Assembly (NCBI RefSeq): GCF_017742245.1
Contig: NZ_JAGHKO010000004.1
Location: 434,001-498,000 of the forward strand
From: Niastella soli
Lineage (GTDB): Bacteria > Bacteroidota > Bacteroidia > Chitinophagales > Chitinophagaceae
DNA length: 64,000 bases
Direction: 5' to 3'
The notes beneath the pieces are model-generated. The model did not search any database and was not told where the DNA came from. It saw only the letters and a program-made list of their open reading frames with translations. The translations under genes were made by a program, and so were the position numbers. Of this stretch, positions 33,801 to 43,662 are shown piece by piece (position 1 is the stretch's first letter; each line of letters begins with the position of its first letter).

Positions 33801-36800
33801 CCCAAAACCATAGGTATACCGCGTTACCGAACCATCGGGCACGGTAATGGTAAGCGCCCGGTTCATTACATCATACGTGGTACGGGTTGGCGTTATATTA
33901 TCAAAGTTCTTATTGAAAACACTTTCTGTGCCTTTGTCTTCCAAAATGGGGTAATACACGGCTATTTGCCGGCCCAGTCCATCGAAAATTATCCTGCCCG
34001 AAACGATCATTTGTTCTTTATCCTGTTTGCCTTTGCCCTGGTAAATGCTGGCATCTTTTTTTGTTTGCAACAGGCGGCCTAAACCGTCCATGAAAGTCAC
34101 CGTTTCCATGTTGTTGCCCGTATATGCCGGATCATAATGCGCAGTATGTGCCCAGGGTATAGCGGCTTCGGGATGATAATCGAAACGGATGGTATATGGT
34201 ACGCCCGCCGCCAATTCATACGGACCAGTTATTTGTGATACCCGGCCCAGATCATCGAGCTGGTACGTAACAGCCTGGTTATTGAGATCGATGGTCTTAA
34301 CCTGCCGGCCAAACCGGTAATCATAAACCGCCTGCGAACTGTATCCATAACTGTTCGAGACCTTAGTGATAAATTGATGCACCTGATCGTCGAAAACATA
34401 CTCATTTTTAAATCGCTGTCCTTTTGCATTGGGTGCACCGGTAGTGCTGATGAGGTTGCCATAATTGTCGTACTGCATATCCGTGGCAATTACACTGCCA
34501 TCATCGAGGAACTGACGGATCTGTGTCACGTCCCCTGTTTGGGGATCAATGGTGCTTTCGCGTTTGCGATAAGTAGTACCCGATCCTGTTATCACGATCG
34601 ACTTTGGCGAACTGATAATGTATTTGTCAGGAATATTGTAATAGGTAACCGTTGCACTGATATCATCGGCAGGGCCATCATCTGCGAAATCGGTATACTG
34701 TATAATATTACCCTTTGTATCATATTCAAACGTAACAGAGGTAGACTTTCCTGGTTGTGCCTGTCCTTCAAAACTAAACTCATCCGTTCTTTTCAAGGCA
34801 ACAAAAGCAGCACCTGCATCATCGGTCTTATATGAATTGGGTAATACGGCCCCTGTATTAATGTCTTTCAATTCATAGGTACTGATCTTCTGTTTGTATT
34901 TCTTTCCATCAGCGCTTTGCATGAGTTCCGACAACACCCTTCCTTTCATGTAATAGTTATCATTGCTGTGGGTACTGGTAGCGATGGTGTATACGGCATT
35001 GTTACTAGCAGCATCGTGGCTTCTTGTATATACAGTTTTAAAACCATAGAAGTCGCGTTCATTACGATCGAAGTAACCGCCTTCATATCCAAAAGTGGTC
35101 AACGTGGTATCCGGGCCATCGCCTGGTAAACCATCATACACTTTCAAAGACGCCAGGGTCCAGATACTATTGGGCATGGCATAGGTATTTCCCTGCCGTT
35201 TGTAATCCATGGTGAACAGGGCACCCATTGGCAGGTTCACTGTTTTCAGCATATTGGTACGGCCAATAGTGGAGAGTGCTACCGTAAGGTTATCGTCTTT
35301 TGTTGAACTGGTATAATCAGGAAATCCATCTCCATTTACATCCTGCATTTTTATCAGCTCGCGGCTCATCCCATCTCCTACGTTTATACTGGGGTTAATG
35401 GTGAATTTAACACCAAACAGCACGAAGCCCACCGTAAAGGCCAGGTTGCCCGATTCAGTAGAGCTGCTGCTGGAACCCAATACATTGGCATTTGTCCAGT
35501 TGATGACGTTTGAACTAAAGCCATTGCCCGTATTAAGCCTTACCTGCAACGCCTGTGAACCAATGGTCACCAGGTCGGGCAGCCCATCACCGTTCATATC
35601 CTGCAGCGACTGTTTTGAATTATTATCTGAGCGTGATAAGCTAAAACCGATGTTAATACTGTTGTTGCCTTTCACAAAACCCAAACTACCGCCACCGCTT
35701 ACTGATTTGCTTGATCCATCTTGTATTTGATCAAAACCCCAGTCTTCTTCGGCGGCAAAACCATAACCCAGGTTCAGTGCTACCAGGTGATTATCCTGGT
35801 TAACGCGATCGGGCAATCCGTCGCCGTTCATATCCAGATAGGAGAATGTAGCTTTATTGGTGCCATTTACCACACCTGCATTTCCACCAATACTGATCTT
35901 GCCGCTACCCGCATTTGTTTGCGCATTACCGGCATCCACTACCTGGTCGCCCGAAGGTGTTTTGCGAAAAATAGCAGTTGGGATATACGACGAGCCGGTG
36001 AGGCTGAGACCAAGGGTATTGGTACTTGTTTCCTGAATAACGCCACCTGCAGTTGTTCTGCCCGATAAACCACCTCTGGCATCGGTATACTGGATGTTCT
36101 TTTCACCCACCACATCAGGATAGCGGTCTCCATTCAGGTCCATAAAGTCGGTAAGTGTTTTTGAAGTAGCGTTTGAAACACTGGCGCTGCCTCCTATTCC
36201 ACCGGCGCTGGCCCCCACGGTAAATGAGATGCTGGTCACTTTGCTCACTTTGTCAACAGCGGGCGAACCGGTACCGCTACCGGCATTGATCTGTAACAGG
36301 CTCACATCATCGGCACCCTGGCGGCTGCTGCTCATGTTGTTGCCCTTTACAAATACCTGCATGTCGTAACCACTCCAGCGTTGCTGGTTGGCATTGCCGA
36401 TCAGTATAATGAAACGGTCTTGTTTTGGATCATAGGTTTGGGAAGGGGTGAGTTGATCACCGTTCTGCTGGGCAAGCGCGTCAGGATCTACGCCTTGTTT
36501 TTGTTGGATCTGGTCACTCGGCTTTAATTGGCTTTCGTCAATTGGTTGGTCCTCCCAGCCATTGTTGCCATTCCAGGCAAACTGCCCCCAGCCACGATAG
36601 AAACTGCCGAAAATAAGATCTTCCTCCCGGCCATTTTTCGGCACGGGCGACCATATGCCCGCTGTTACCTGAGCACTAACGTCGCCGCTCAAGGTAGCGG
36701 TAGCCGCTGTTATAGCAGCACCTAATACATCATTTGGCACATGGTATTCAAAATAAATATTGTCCTGGTTGTGAACACCAATATTCAACGCATAGTTACC

Positions 36801-39800
36801 GGTTTGAATAACACCGTTTATAACCTTTATGCTCACTTTACCCAATAATTTGCCCGGTGCTTTCACCGAGAAGAAGATAGTCCCTGTGCCCGTGGTACCA
36901 TTCAACAACAACGGATCGATGCTCAGCTGTGGCATCACTGTCAAAGTATGCAGGGATGTATCAGCCAGGTTGACCAGATACGGCGTAGTGAGCTGAACCA
37001 TGTTGGCCAGTATAGAATATCTGGCTACGGCATACGCTTTTATAGGCGTAACACTCAGATCGATACTGGGATCGTTGGCTGCCGTAAATGTCATAGCAGG
37101 CTGCCAGTCGGTATTTGCCCAGTCGATATTTGTTTGCGACGCTACCACAAAACTATACTGATCGGTATTGCTTACTGTAATATTGTTCAGGGAAATGGTT
37201 GTGTTTACCGCCTGACTGGCTGCATAGGTTTGTTTCCACAACGTATCTGTTCCGGTTGATGTAGTATGCAGTATTACCAGCATCACATCATCAGTAGTGA
37301 CCGGTTTTTTAAATGGTCCGCTGATGGTCACCATCCCGTTGATGGGCGGTGTGAGCGTTTGGGGACTGCTGAGCACAAAATCTTTGGCTGCATCAAAATG
37401 GTATAATGTTTTTCCATTGGCATCGGCCACCTGTCCATCCTGACCCATATAATCGATCACGGGAACCCAGCTCACCGAATCATAAGAACCGTTTTCTATA
37501 GATCCGATCCGGAAATAAAGGCGATCGCCTTTTTGAACCTGCAGGCCATTCAGCCCTGTAGGTTGATGCACCGTGTAATCATCGGCGGCAATATTCTCAC
37601 TCCACAATACTGTGCCTTTCAACTGCACGCTTGCTTTAACCCCGTCTGCCGGTGTAGCTATGCGGTCGGGGTCATTGCTTTGTAACAGTTGCACCGGTGC
37701 AGTAACATTAACGGTACCGCTGTAGGGAGCCTGCCACATTCTCACAATATCTTGCAAAGGATTGTTGTTGATGGCCTCCTGCCGTTCATTGGCCAGTTCA
37801 GCGGCATCAACCAGGTCCTTACTGATGGCAACCCCGGCAAAAACAGGACTTGGTGTGCCCGTACTGGTTGCCGTAAACGTGATGATGCCCGTGGTGGTAT
37901 CGATATGGTTAAAATATACAGTTCCTTCCTTCACAATATCGACCAACTGATCACCATTGCCTTCGGTAAAATAGATCGTGGTTTTTGTGGTTGACTTGCC
38001 TAAATTGGCACCGGCCATTAATCCGCCCAGTGCATTGGCCTCCAACCCTACGGTATATCCCTGTGTTTTATCTTTCTGGAATACATTCAGTCCGGTGATG
38101 GCTATTTTGTTGCCAAAACTGGTTTTGCCTGTTACGCCACTCTGGTTAGGTCGATAGTACAGGCTGTTATTGCCAGCGTCGAGAAATAATTTATCAGGCA
38201 ATCCATCGCCATTCATATCTACCAGCGCCAGCATACCCTGGCTTTCAGATTGAGAATAGGAAAAAGCCCCACCCACTGAATTGATCTTACTGCTCACATC
38301 GGCACCCAAACCAACCGATACGGTTACGCCGCCACTTACATCTTTCGAGGCCGTTCCGCTTAAGGCCGAAGCTTCATCAGTAAACCCACTGACATTGGTG
38401 ATCATATGACCATGCACATTATCAGCTCCTATAAGCCAGCTTTGGGAACTGGCCAGCGGCACCAGCGTATTACCTGATGCCACATCGTTGTAATAATCAA
38501 AACTGTGCTGGTTGAAAAAATTGCCTGCGGCATCGTATTGACGAATGCTTTGCAGCAGTGTTTTATAGAACGCACCTTCTTTATAGGTTAGCTCATAATG
38601 ACGGATGGTGGTGCCATCGAATTGGACATCTATCCGTTTCAACAGATCAGCTGTAACCTGTTTGAAGCCATTATTGGCGGTAATGGTCACATCTTTTCTA
38701 CTGGTGTGTCCATCCAGCTCACGGTCTCTTTTGAACAATACGGTATATCTTCCATCCTGGCCATTGAAACCTGTATAGCTGATCTTACTGATATAGAGCT
38801 GAACGCCCATAACGGTACCACCTGCCACGCCGGCATCGGTCACTTTCGTATACTGGTAATGGATAAAATTACCCCGGAGGTCTATCGTCTTTTTCAACGC
38901 CCAATGCGCAATATTACCTGCCGCATCGCTTAAGGTATAGTTCTGGTCGGCGCCTGTTGCAGGATCACCGCCATAGAAAAACCGGGTCCCCTCTTTATCG
39001 GTCACTTCCCACCAATATGTTAGCGGACTGTTACCATGTCGGATGATCTTATTAAAACCCTGCTCTACCCGGGGGTAAAACTGCTTTTCCGCGGAACGGG
39101 TCACCAGGCTGCCTCTGTGGGCAACCGGACTTAACTGTTCGCCGCTCATGGTATAGGTCTCGGTTTCATTCTGAGCATCGAACCGGGGAGCGCCCCAACG
39201 CGTGTCTATGGTAACGCAGGGAACAGACAGGTCCCACCCTATTCCCAGCCAGCCATTTCCGGCGCCACTATTATAACTAACAGACAATTGTGGCTGCAAC
39301 CCCGAACGCCCTGACGGGATCTCGATGGGATACCCCAGCGAAGCGGTACCCATGCTGCCCGCCTGAGGAGCCTGGATCATATTCACCGCATCACTCGGGT
39401 TTGCCGCTTTAATACCCTTCATGGAGTTGGAATTATAGGCTTCCACTTGTGGCGATTCGGGCACTTTGATAACCGCGTTGATCATATCGGTAAAATGCAA
39501 CGTCCTTGAATGCACTTTACCTGTTAACACCGATACGCTGTCGCGGGAAAGGGGCATCCAATGCCCTTTTTTCTCATCAAAGTAGTAGGTGCGAATATCC
39601 TTCTCTGTATATCCCTCGGGAATTTTTGTATCGTCGTAGTCAAGGCTCAATTGGGCTCCTTTAGCAAAACGGGTACCATGAGGCAGAAACCGGAAACCTG
39701 CCCCCCGGGTCACGTTCACCATGCCCATATCCATAGCAGGCAGGTCTACTGCACGCAGCGCTGTAACCGAAACCAGGGCAGCTTCTTTCATCGCCCCTTT

Positions 39801-40646
39801 GGGAATAACAATTGTGGCGTTGCCGGCAGTAAGCAACCCGGCTTGCTTTTGCTGCAATAGTTTTTGCGAATGAACAACAGCTCCTTCGAGTTCAAACCGG
39901 TAGTCAACTTTTTGTTCATCGGTAAAACGAATAACCTGTGATCTTTTTTTGCCATCTGCATAGCTCACCTCGATCAGGGATTGCCAGTTGCCTTTGGCGT
40001 CAGCTGGCCTGTTAACAACCGCCTCAAATGCGCCCTTCCATACTCTGGCGGCCTTTCCATCAACAGTCACTGTCGTTTTCTTTCCGGTGCCGTTGATAAA
40101 TCCGCTGATGTACCCCTGGTTTCCATAATAGGCCAGTGAAGGTTGTTTTATCACCAGCTTCCCGGCTTCTTCATCCTGCGCGGCTATTTCTATTGACAAA
40201 TTTTTGATGCGATAACTGTAACCTGCTGCTTCGGGCAATGTAAAGCGAATGATGTTATCTCCCTTTTTTAACCAGGAAGTATTCAACTGCTCTTTTTGCC
40301 TTGCCCAGCCCTGTCTCTTTTTCACCAGGTATCCTCCTGTGGATAGCTGGTCGTTGATGCTGCGGCTAACTGCTGTATAGTCCTGCACCCCATCGAGGTC
40401 ATACGTGAGCCACACGCGCTCGTTGCCTTTTAAGGATGTTGGCAGGTATACGTGAAATGAATTATCAGCGGGATTGTCTACTACAGTGGCCGCGTTCGCG
40501 CCAATGACGCCTTCCCGCTGCCGTGCATTATATTGACGACGGGAGCCGGAATTATTGTCGTTTCCAGGTGTTTTACCGTAGCTGAGCGTACCAATAGATA
40601 ATACGATCAGCGAAATGGAAATATTTCGAATAAAATTAAAGCTCAT
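30900..40646 (-). CDS. Giant SpvB/FG-GAP/RHS-repeat protein, candidate polymorphic toxin
   Basis: A 3248-residue secreted protein with a Sec signal (about 1-24). Residues of about 275-385 resemble a ZU5-like module (VIPKGAMKEAALVSVTAL). The SpvB segment is at about 435-475 (IEIPSGRSGLQPQLSVSYN). FG-GAP/VCBS-like Asp loops occur at about 808, 1503, 1600, 1681 and 1768 (DMNGDGLPD type). YD/RHS repeats fill about 2150-2830. An Asn-rich linker (about 2840-2890) precedes the RHS core (DHLGSTGYVTD, then LYYYGARYYDPRTSLWQSVD, ending near NNPVLVFDADG at about 2995). About 250 residues after it have no recognised family. This is the order of a fused TcB-TcC-like shell that encloses a C-terminal toxin. 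It follows the T9SS gene by 65 bp and precedes a small membrane gene by 5 bp. The toxin role is inferred. Confidence 0.87.
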   Translation of the reverse strand: MSFNFIRNISISLIVLSIGTLSYGKTPGNDNNSGSRRQYNARQREGVIGANAATVVDNPADNSFHVYLPTSLKGNERVWLTYDLDGVQDYTAVSRSINDQLSTGGYLVKKRQGWARQKEQLNTSWLKKGDNIIRFTLPEAAGYSYRIKNLSIEIAAQDEEAGKLVIKQPSLAYYGNQGYISGFINGTGKKTTVTVDGKAARVWKGAFEAVVNRPADAKGNWQSLIEVSYADGKKRSQVIRFTDEQKVDYRFELEGAVVHSQKLLQQKQAGLLTAGNATIVIPKGAMKEAALVSVTALRAVDLPAMDMGMVNVTRGAGFRFLPHGTRFAKGAQLSLDYDDTKIPEGYTEKDIRTYYFDEKKGHWMPLSRDSVSVLTGKVHSRTLHFTDMINAVIKVPESPQVEAYNSNSMKGIKAANPSDAVNMIQAPQAGSMGTASLGYPIEIPSGRSGLQPQLSVSYNSGAGNGWLGIGWDLSVPCVTIDTRWGAPRFDAQNETETYTMSGEQLSPVAHRGSLVTRSAEKQFYPRVEQGFNKIIRHGNSPLTYWWEVTDKEGTRFFYGGDPATGADQNYTLSDAAGNIAHWALKKTIDLRGNFIHYQYTKVTDAGVAGGTVMGVQLYISKISYTGFNGQDGRYTVLFKRDRELDGHTSRKDVTITANNGFKQVTADLLKRIDVQFDGTTIRHYELTYKEGAFYKTLLQSIRQYDAAGNFFNQHSFDYYNDVASGNTLVPLASSQSWLIGADNVHGHMITNVSGFTDEASALSGTASKDVSGGVTVSVGLGADVSSKINSVGGAFSYSQSESQGMLALVDMNGDGLPDKLFLDAGNNSLYYRPNQSGVTGKTSFGNKIAITGLNVFQKDKTQGYTVGLEANALGGLMAGANLGKSTTKTTIYFTEGNGDQLVDIVKEGTVYFNHIDTTTGIITFTATSTGTPSPVFAGVAISKDLVDAAELANERQEAINNNPLQDIVRMWQAPYSGTVNVTAPVQLLQSNDPDRIATPADGVKASVQLKGTVLWSENIAADDYTVHQPTGLNGLQVQKGDRLYFRIGSIENGSYDSVSWVPVIDYMGQDGQVADANGKTLYHFDAAKDFVLSSPQTLTPPINGMVTISGPFKKPVTTDDVMLVILHTTSTGTDTLWKQTYAASQAVNTTISLNNITVSNTDQYSFVVASQTNIDWANTDWQPAMTFTAANDPSIDLSVTPIKAYAVARYSILANMVQLTTPYLVNLADTSLHTLTVMPQLSIDPLLLNGTTGTGTIFFSVKAPGKLLGKVSIKVINGVIQTGNYALNIGVHNQDNIYFEYHVPNDVLGAAITAATATLSGDVSAQVTAGIWSPVPKNGREEDLIFGSFYRGWGQFAWNGNNGWEDQPIDESQLKPSDQIQQKQGVDPDALAQQNGDQLTPSQTYDPKQDRFIILIGNANQQRWSGYDMQVFVKGNNMSSSRQGADDVSLLQINAGSGTGSPAVDKVSKVTSISFTVGASAGGIGGSASVSNATSKTLTDFMDLNGDRYPDVVGEKNIQYTDARGGLSGRTTAGGVIQETSTNTLGLSLTGSSYIPTAIFRKTPSGDQVVDAGNAQTNAGSGKISIGGNAGVVNGTNKATFSYLDMNGDGLPDRVNQDNHLVALNLGYGFAAEEDWGFDQIQDGSSKSVSGGGSLGFVKGNNSINIGFSLSRSDNNSKQSLQDMNGDGLPDLVTIGSQALQVRLNTGNGFSSNVINWTNANVLGSSSSSTESGNLAFTVGFVLFGVKFTINPSINVGDGMSRELIKMQDVNGDGFPDYTSSTKDDNLTVALSTIGRTNMLKTVNLPMGALFTMDYKRQGNTYAMPNSIWTLASLKVYDGLPGDGPDTTLTTFGYEGGYFDRNERDFYGFKTVYTRSHDAASNNAVYTIATSTHSNDNYYMKGRVLSELMQSADGKKYKQKISTYELKDINTGAVLPNSYKTDDAGAAFVALKRTDEFSFEGQAQPGKSTSVTFEYDTKGNIIQYTDFADDGPADDISATVTYYNIPDKYIISSPKSIVITGSGTTYRKRESTIDPQTGDVTQIRQFLDDGSVIATDMQYDNYGNLISTTGAPNAKGQRFKNEYVFDDQVHQFITKVSNSYGYSSQAVYDYRFGRQVKTIDLNNQAVTYQLDDLGRVSQITGPYELAAGVPYTIRFDYHPEAAIPWAHTAHYDPAYTGNNMETVTFMDGLGRLLQTKKDASIYQGKGKQDKEQMIVSGRIIFDGLGRQIAVYYPILEDKGTESVFNKNFDNITPTRTTYDVMNRALTITVPDGSVTRYTYGFGNDRLNQNQFSTRTEDANGKIMEQFTSVQGLVTSQRSITGKGDVWTSFTFDPMKQPVSATDNIGTVSTMQYDLIGRRISTTHPDEGMTRYTYDRAGNMIKMVTANLQKDSDAITYEYDFNRITDIRYPHNPENNLHNTYGAPGAAFNRAGKIYLQEDAAGAQEYFFGPFGETIKNVRTIVIPNFGRRTFVTQWNYDTWNRLTSMIYPDSEVVSFNYNEGGLLASMSGNRSGSITSYVQQLGYDKFESRVFAGFGNGTQTSYTIDPQRRRLENLLTTTGNGRRIMDNVYSYDKMDNILSLVNNAPVPGNKLMGGATEYNYTYDDLYRLSTATGYYKGPNEQDRFSLTMEYNTVGSITRKVQTSDKSNGPGGNKWIPQKKMTYDNSYSYGAKQPHAATHIGSQTYTYDENGNITGWTDDKTGQRQKMIWDEENHLRSVSVNGQLNSYVYDAAGERVLKGQGSGQSTFVNGSLNSSSGGVGNFTVYVNPYLVVQSGQYSNHYFIGTQRVATRLEHNWDKQVSADDAGDTTTFTKKEQQLLKSISRDQQTLQNNGNANDAVTGKDARGNNGNATGINNNSNNNNSNADPSNKGNHYAYGHYKNGKNDNSGNSGNTPDDNFLYYYHPDHLGSTGYVTDASGEVYEHMEYFPFGETFVQEHSNTDRTPYLFNGKELDEETGLYYYGARYYDPRTSLWQSVDPLAHKHPQWSPYAAMGNNPVLVFDADGREGVPVTEGLINRLFWPKLKPSQWYYVHGDNSIIGYTDPESFSKAANYNTSHGNAWAYTSISERNNYYSWADEKLAGKSKWFAAAAIVTQWNAVGAAEGINMWYLSDAADDFLSKGNKYLFSHNMDNAKGLIAGNLDKNFTDANGAKVSLKGLSGKALDYALVQFEQTKVQDFISQYQKENPGADMKAIMKSINGSMGAAFAPSAIKKVMEDYFEGGKTFNFGNYNDRVKLGQALIDQLYEKKKK

Positions 40647-40711
40647 TTGATAGGGATTAGGAGGATAAGGTTAAAAGGATTGGGATTATAGAATTTAGGT
40701 ATTGTATTAGT

Positions 40712-42697
40712 TTAAAGGATCAACAGGGTGCGTGAATCAACCCCATCTTTGGTAACTACCATGATCGTATAGGTGCCGGCGGTAACCAGGTGGCCAGGGA
40801 AACGGTATTCTGTATTATTCTTACCCGTCATCTCCTGCACCTTGGTACCTTTTGCATCATAGATGCCCACCTTTACATTGGTTGCTTTCGGGAAAGACAT
40901 GCTGATAGTAAAGTTGCCATCTATTGAAGGGGCTGGATATACCGAGATGTGTTGTACTGCCTTACCTGTTACCTGCACGGTGTCACTGAACACACAACCG
41001 GCCCTGCTGGTGGCCTTTACTACATACGTACCCGGTTGTTTTACGGTTACCTGGGGCGTTGTTGCGTTGAATCCATTCTCACAGGTCCATTGATACCCGG
41101 TTGCATCGCCGGGTGTAATATGTTGCGCTGCATCCAGCAACAACTCTCCGCCAGTTGGTAAAGCCAGGGTTGGCTCCAACCCGATCAGCAACCGCTGGGC
41201 AGCAGGCGCCGGCATTATCAGCGTACGCAGGCTTTGGTGTCCTTTATTGTCTTTCAGTACTACCCGGTAAGTACCAACACTTAGTTTGCTAACATCGACA
41301 GATGTGGTATTAAAGAACTTACCAGTTGACACCACCTCACCTTGCGTATTGGTAACCGTATAGGCATAAGGGCTTTGACCGCCTATTGCCTGTAATCGGG
41401 CACTGCCCGCCTGGGCAGATACACACGAAGGTGTATCGACCACGTTCAATTTCAGTAACAGGTCTTTGGCCACCGCCAAACCAAACAGATCCTTGCCCGA
41501 CTGGTCGGCATCCCACTTTACATTGCGATACCTAATCTGACCATTGGCGTCAATGCTATCAGGAAAATAATAATCAAGACTATCTACCGGAAAACCGTCA
41601 TAGGCCCCGCGATTCACCACCAACCAATATTTACTGTTTCCCAGCAATTGCTGGTTCAGTTGCACGGTTGTATTCAACCTATTGGTTGCAGCGCCGCTTG
41701 CATTCATCAACCATTGCCGGTTCAGCATTTGTAACTGACCATCGACTGTGGCCGATCTACCAAATGATTTATTGTTATCACCCCACACCAGGTAATTCCC
41801 ATTGGTAAGGGTATCGGTATTGGCTGCATTAGTTGCTACGAATTGACCATTGCTGATAGCGAGCAAGCCATCCGGATCAATAGCACTGATCGATTGCTTT
41901 TGATGAAGGGAAAAGAAGTCTTCCCGGCCAAGCCCCGTCAGGCGATACCCGAAATCTTTATTTTTATCAGCATTCCACAACACCGATTCACCAGCACTCA
42001 CATAGTTCCCACGGGTAAGCGGAAGACCATATTTGATCGCTAAATAAGTTTCGTATTGAATTTGCGTGAGCACATCGAGGCTACGGTCGAACACTAACAG
42101 TTCGGCAATGGTACCCTTAAAAGGCCGGGTATTGTTTTGAGTGGAACCGAACAACAGGTATGCATTCTCACTTAATAACGTGGTGGATGGCCAGTTTTGA
42201 ATAACAGTGCTTAACAGGGCGTAGCCGCCGTTCACACCGATGTTATCCACGCTGCTATCCGGGCCCATAACCCGCCGGGTGGTCATCATCATTTTATGCG
42301 CCATGGCATTGCCTGCGCCCCATACGCCTGTTTCAACGGTATCTGCCGGCTGAAATACAGCTATCACTGTTACCGCAGCCATACTATCTACATTGCAGGG
42401 AATACTTAAAGAATCATTAAAGCCATTAAAACTAAAAGCGGGATTGTAATTGAGTGAGCTGTTCACACGCACGGGTTGTCCAAAGATCGAAGCGTCGTGG
42501 CCTTGCCCGGTAGCATCCTTCCAAAAGCCATTCAGAGCGCCGGTACTATCGGCCCGCAGCCACACAACAGGATAATCTGTAGTACTGAGGGATTGTGCCG
42601 AGGCATCAAGGCCGATCAGTAAAAATAAAGAAATGAAAGAGCGGAATAAATAACGGGGCAGGCAAACCGGTAACGGCGCCATTACTACGTTGTTCAT
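40712..42697 (-). CDS. LamG-like, T9SS-sorted surface protein
   Basis: A 661-residue protein with an N-terminal signal (ending about GLDASAQ). Residues of about 40-230 form a LamG-like domain (VVWLRADSTGALNGFWKDAT, HDASIFG, GTIAELLVFDRSL and QYETYLAIKYGLPL). Residues of about 230-420 match the domain found after it in Bacteroidota T9SS proteins (GLGREDFFSLHQKQS, LVWGDNN). Ig-like or PKD-like strands follow, and the last 75 residues are a T9SS type A C-terminal signal (ISVYPAPSIDGNFTISM, ending TLLIL). It is therefore secreted across the outer membrane and may be attached to the surface. It is the first gene of the operon with the giant RHS protein, 65 bp apart. Confidence 0.86.
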   Translation of the reverse strand: MNNVVMAPLPVCLPRYLFRSFISLFLLIGLDASAQSLSTTDYPVVWLRADSTGALNGFWKDATGQGHDASIFGQPVRVNSSLNYNPAFSFNGFNDSLSIPCNVDSMAAVTVIAVFQPADTVETGVWGAGNAMAHKMMMTTRRVMGPDSSVDNIGVNGGYALLSTVIQNWPSTTLLSENAYLLFGSTQNNTRPFKGTIAELLVFDRSLDVLTQIQYETYLAIKYGLPLTRGNYVSAGESVLWNADKNKDFGYRLTGLGREDFFSLHQKQSISAIDPDGLLAISNGQFVATNAANTDTLTNGNYLVWGDNNKSFGRSATVDGQLQMLNRQWLMNASGAATNRLNTTVQLNQQLLGNSKYWLVVNRGAYDGFPVDSLDYYFPDSIDANGQIRYRNVKWDADQSGKDLFGLAVAKDLLLKLNVVDTPSCVSAQAGSARLQAIGGQSPYAYTVTNTQGEVVSTGKFFNTTSVDVSKLSVGTYRVVLKDNKGHQSLRTLIMPAPAAQRLLIGLEPTLALPTGGELLLDAAQHITPGDATGYQWTCENGFNATTPQVTVKQPGTYVVKATSRAGCVFSDTVQVTGKAVQHISVYPAPSIDGNFTISMSFPKATNVKVGIYDAKGTKVQEMTGKNNTEYRFPGHLVTAGTYTIMVVTKDGVDSRTLLIL

Positions 42698-43114
42698 TAG
42701 GGGTACGATTTAAGGTCTTGTTATCTGGTATATGATTAACATCGCTAATGTATGCCGCCAAAATCAAACATGCAAGACAATTGACAGAAAAAAAATATAT
42801 ACCCCGGAAAATATATGACTTTTTCTTGCTAAATAATTTGAGCATCTCCGTAAGCGGGGGCTGAGGTGTTTATTTTGGCACAATCCGGGAATCAACCTAC
42901 GTAAAAACACTTATACTTACATGTAACAGGTAACATGTAAGAACATTCTAAATTTTGTCACCTCGGCGTTCGTCGTTTATTGTTAGGCTCCTCCTTAACG
43001 GGTCGCAACTAAAGACCCCGATCCGCTCGCCATGCTGTTTTTTTGTTCAAGACCGGTTAACGGCATATATTTAAGAGTTAGTAGCAATTAAACCAATAAT
43101 CAAACCTAATTTGT
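42698..43114. other. Divergent intergenic region
   Basis: This spacer separates the minus-strand RHS operon from the plus-strand EthD gene and must hold both promoters. No exact TAnnTTTG box was found for either; TGATTTTG on the minus strand near 42763 is one base away from consensus. No gene or RNA was recognised. Confidence 0.4.
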
Positions 43115-43549
43115 ATGGCAACTAAAATACAATCCCTTTTGCTGATCTCCATCATTGCAGCTTTAACAGGTTGCAAAACCAGTCAACTGAAACCCTCCGC
43201 TGCAACAGAAGTTGGCATGTTTAAGGTGACCATACTTTATGCAAACGGGGAGGATAAGACCTTTGACATGGACTATTATGAAAAAAAGCACATGCCAATG
43301 GTAGCTGGATTTATAGGCAAAAATTTGAAATTTTATGAAATTGATAAAGGCATTTCCGGCAGAACACCCAATGACAAAGTACCCTTTGTAGCTATAGGTT
43401 ATTTTTACATTACAGATGTTGCAGAATATAATAAAGCAATTGGACAAAACAGAGATGCCATCATCAGTGACTTTAAAAACTATACCAACATCCAGCCTAC
43501 TATACAGATCAGTGAAGTTAAACAGGTGGGACACGTTGACGCGAAGTAA
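43115..43549 (+). CDS. EthD-domain lipoprotein
   Basis: A 144-residue lipoprotein (lipobox AALTGCKTS, Cys20) with an EthD domain: VTILYANGEDKTFDMDYYEK, KHMPMVAGFIG, then FVAIGYFYITDVAEYNKAIG and DFKNYTNIQPTIQIS. The HMP after a Tyr-rich helix is the family signature. EthD proteins are small dimeric alpha/beta-barrel proteins first linked to ether degradation; many have no known reaction. The export signal is less common in this family. A terminator follows at 43627. Confidence 0.85.
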   Translation: MATKIQSLLLISIIAALTGCKTSQLKPSAATEVGMFKVTILYANGEDKTFDMDYYEKKHMPMVAGFIGKNLKFYEIDKGISGRTPNDKVPFVAIGYFYITDVAEYNKAIGQNRDAIISDFKNYTNIQPTIQISEVKQVGHVDAK

Positions 43550-43626
43550 AGCTTACACTTAACTACCTGCCAAAGATTTGCTTCATCTTTTTCAAAAGTG
43601 ATATCTAAGTAATAAAATATCTGTAA

Positions 43627-43662
43627 AAAACGCCTCGTAGATTTACATTTACGAGGCGTTTT
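43627..43662 (+). terminator. Rho-independent terminator
   Basis: AAAACGCCTCGTAGAT pairs with ATTTACGAGGCGTTTT around a 4-nt loop. The arms repeat those of the terminator at 26379. Confidence 0.75.

Noticed and set aside
31695-39860. Many open frames of 60-185 codons on the plus strand inside the RHS gene
   Set aside because: They are antisense shadows of a long, repetitive, strongly coding gene; none has a start context or known domain.
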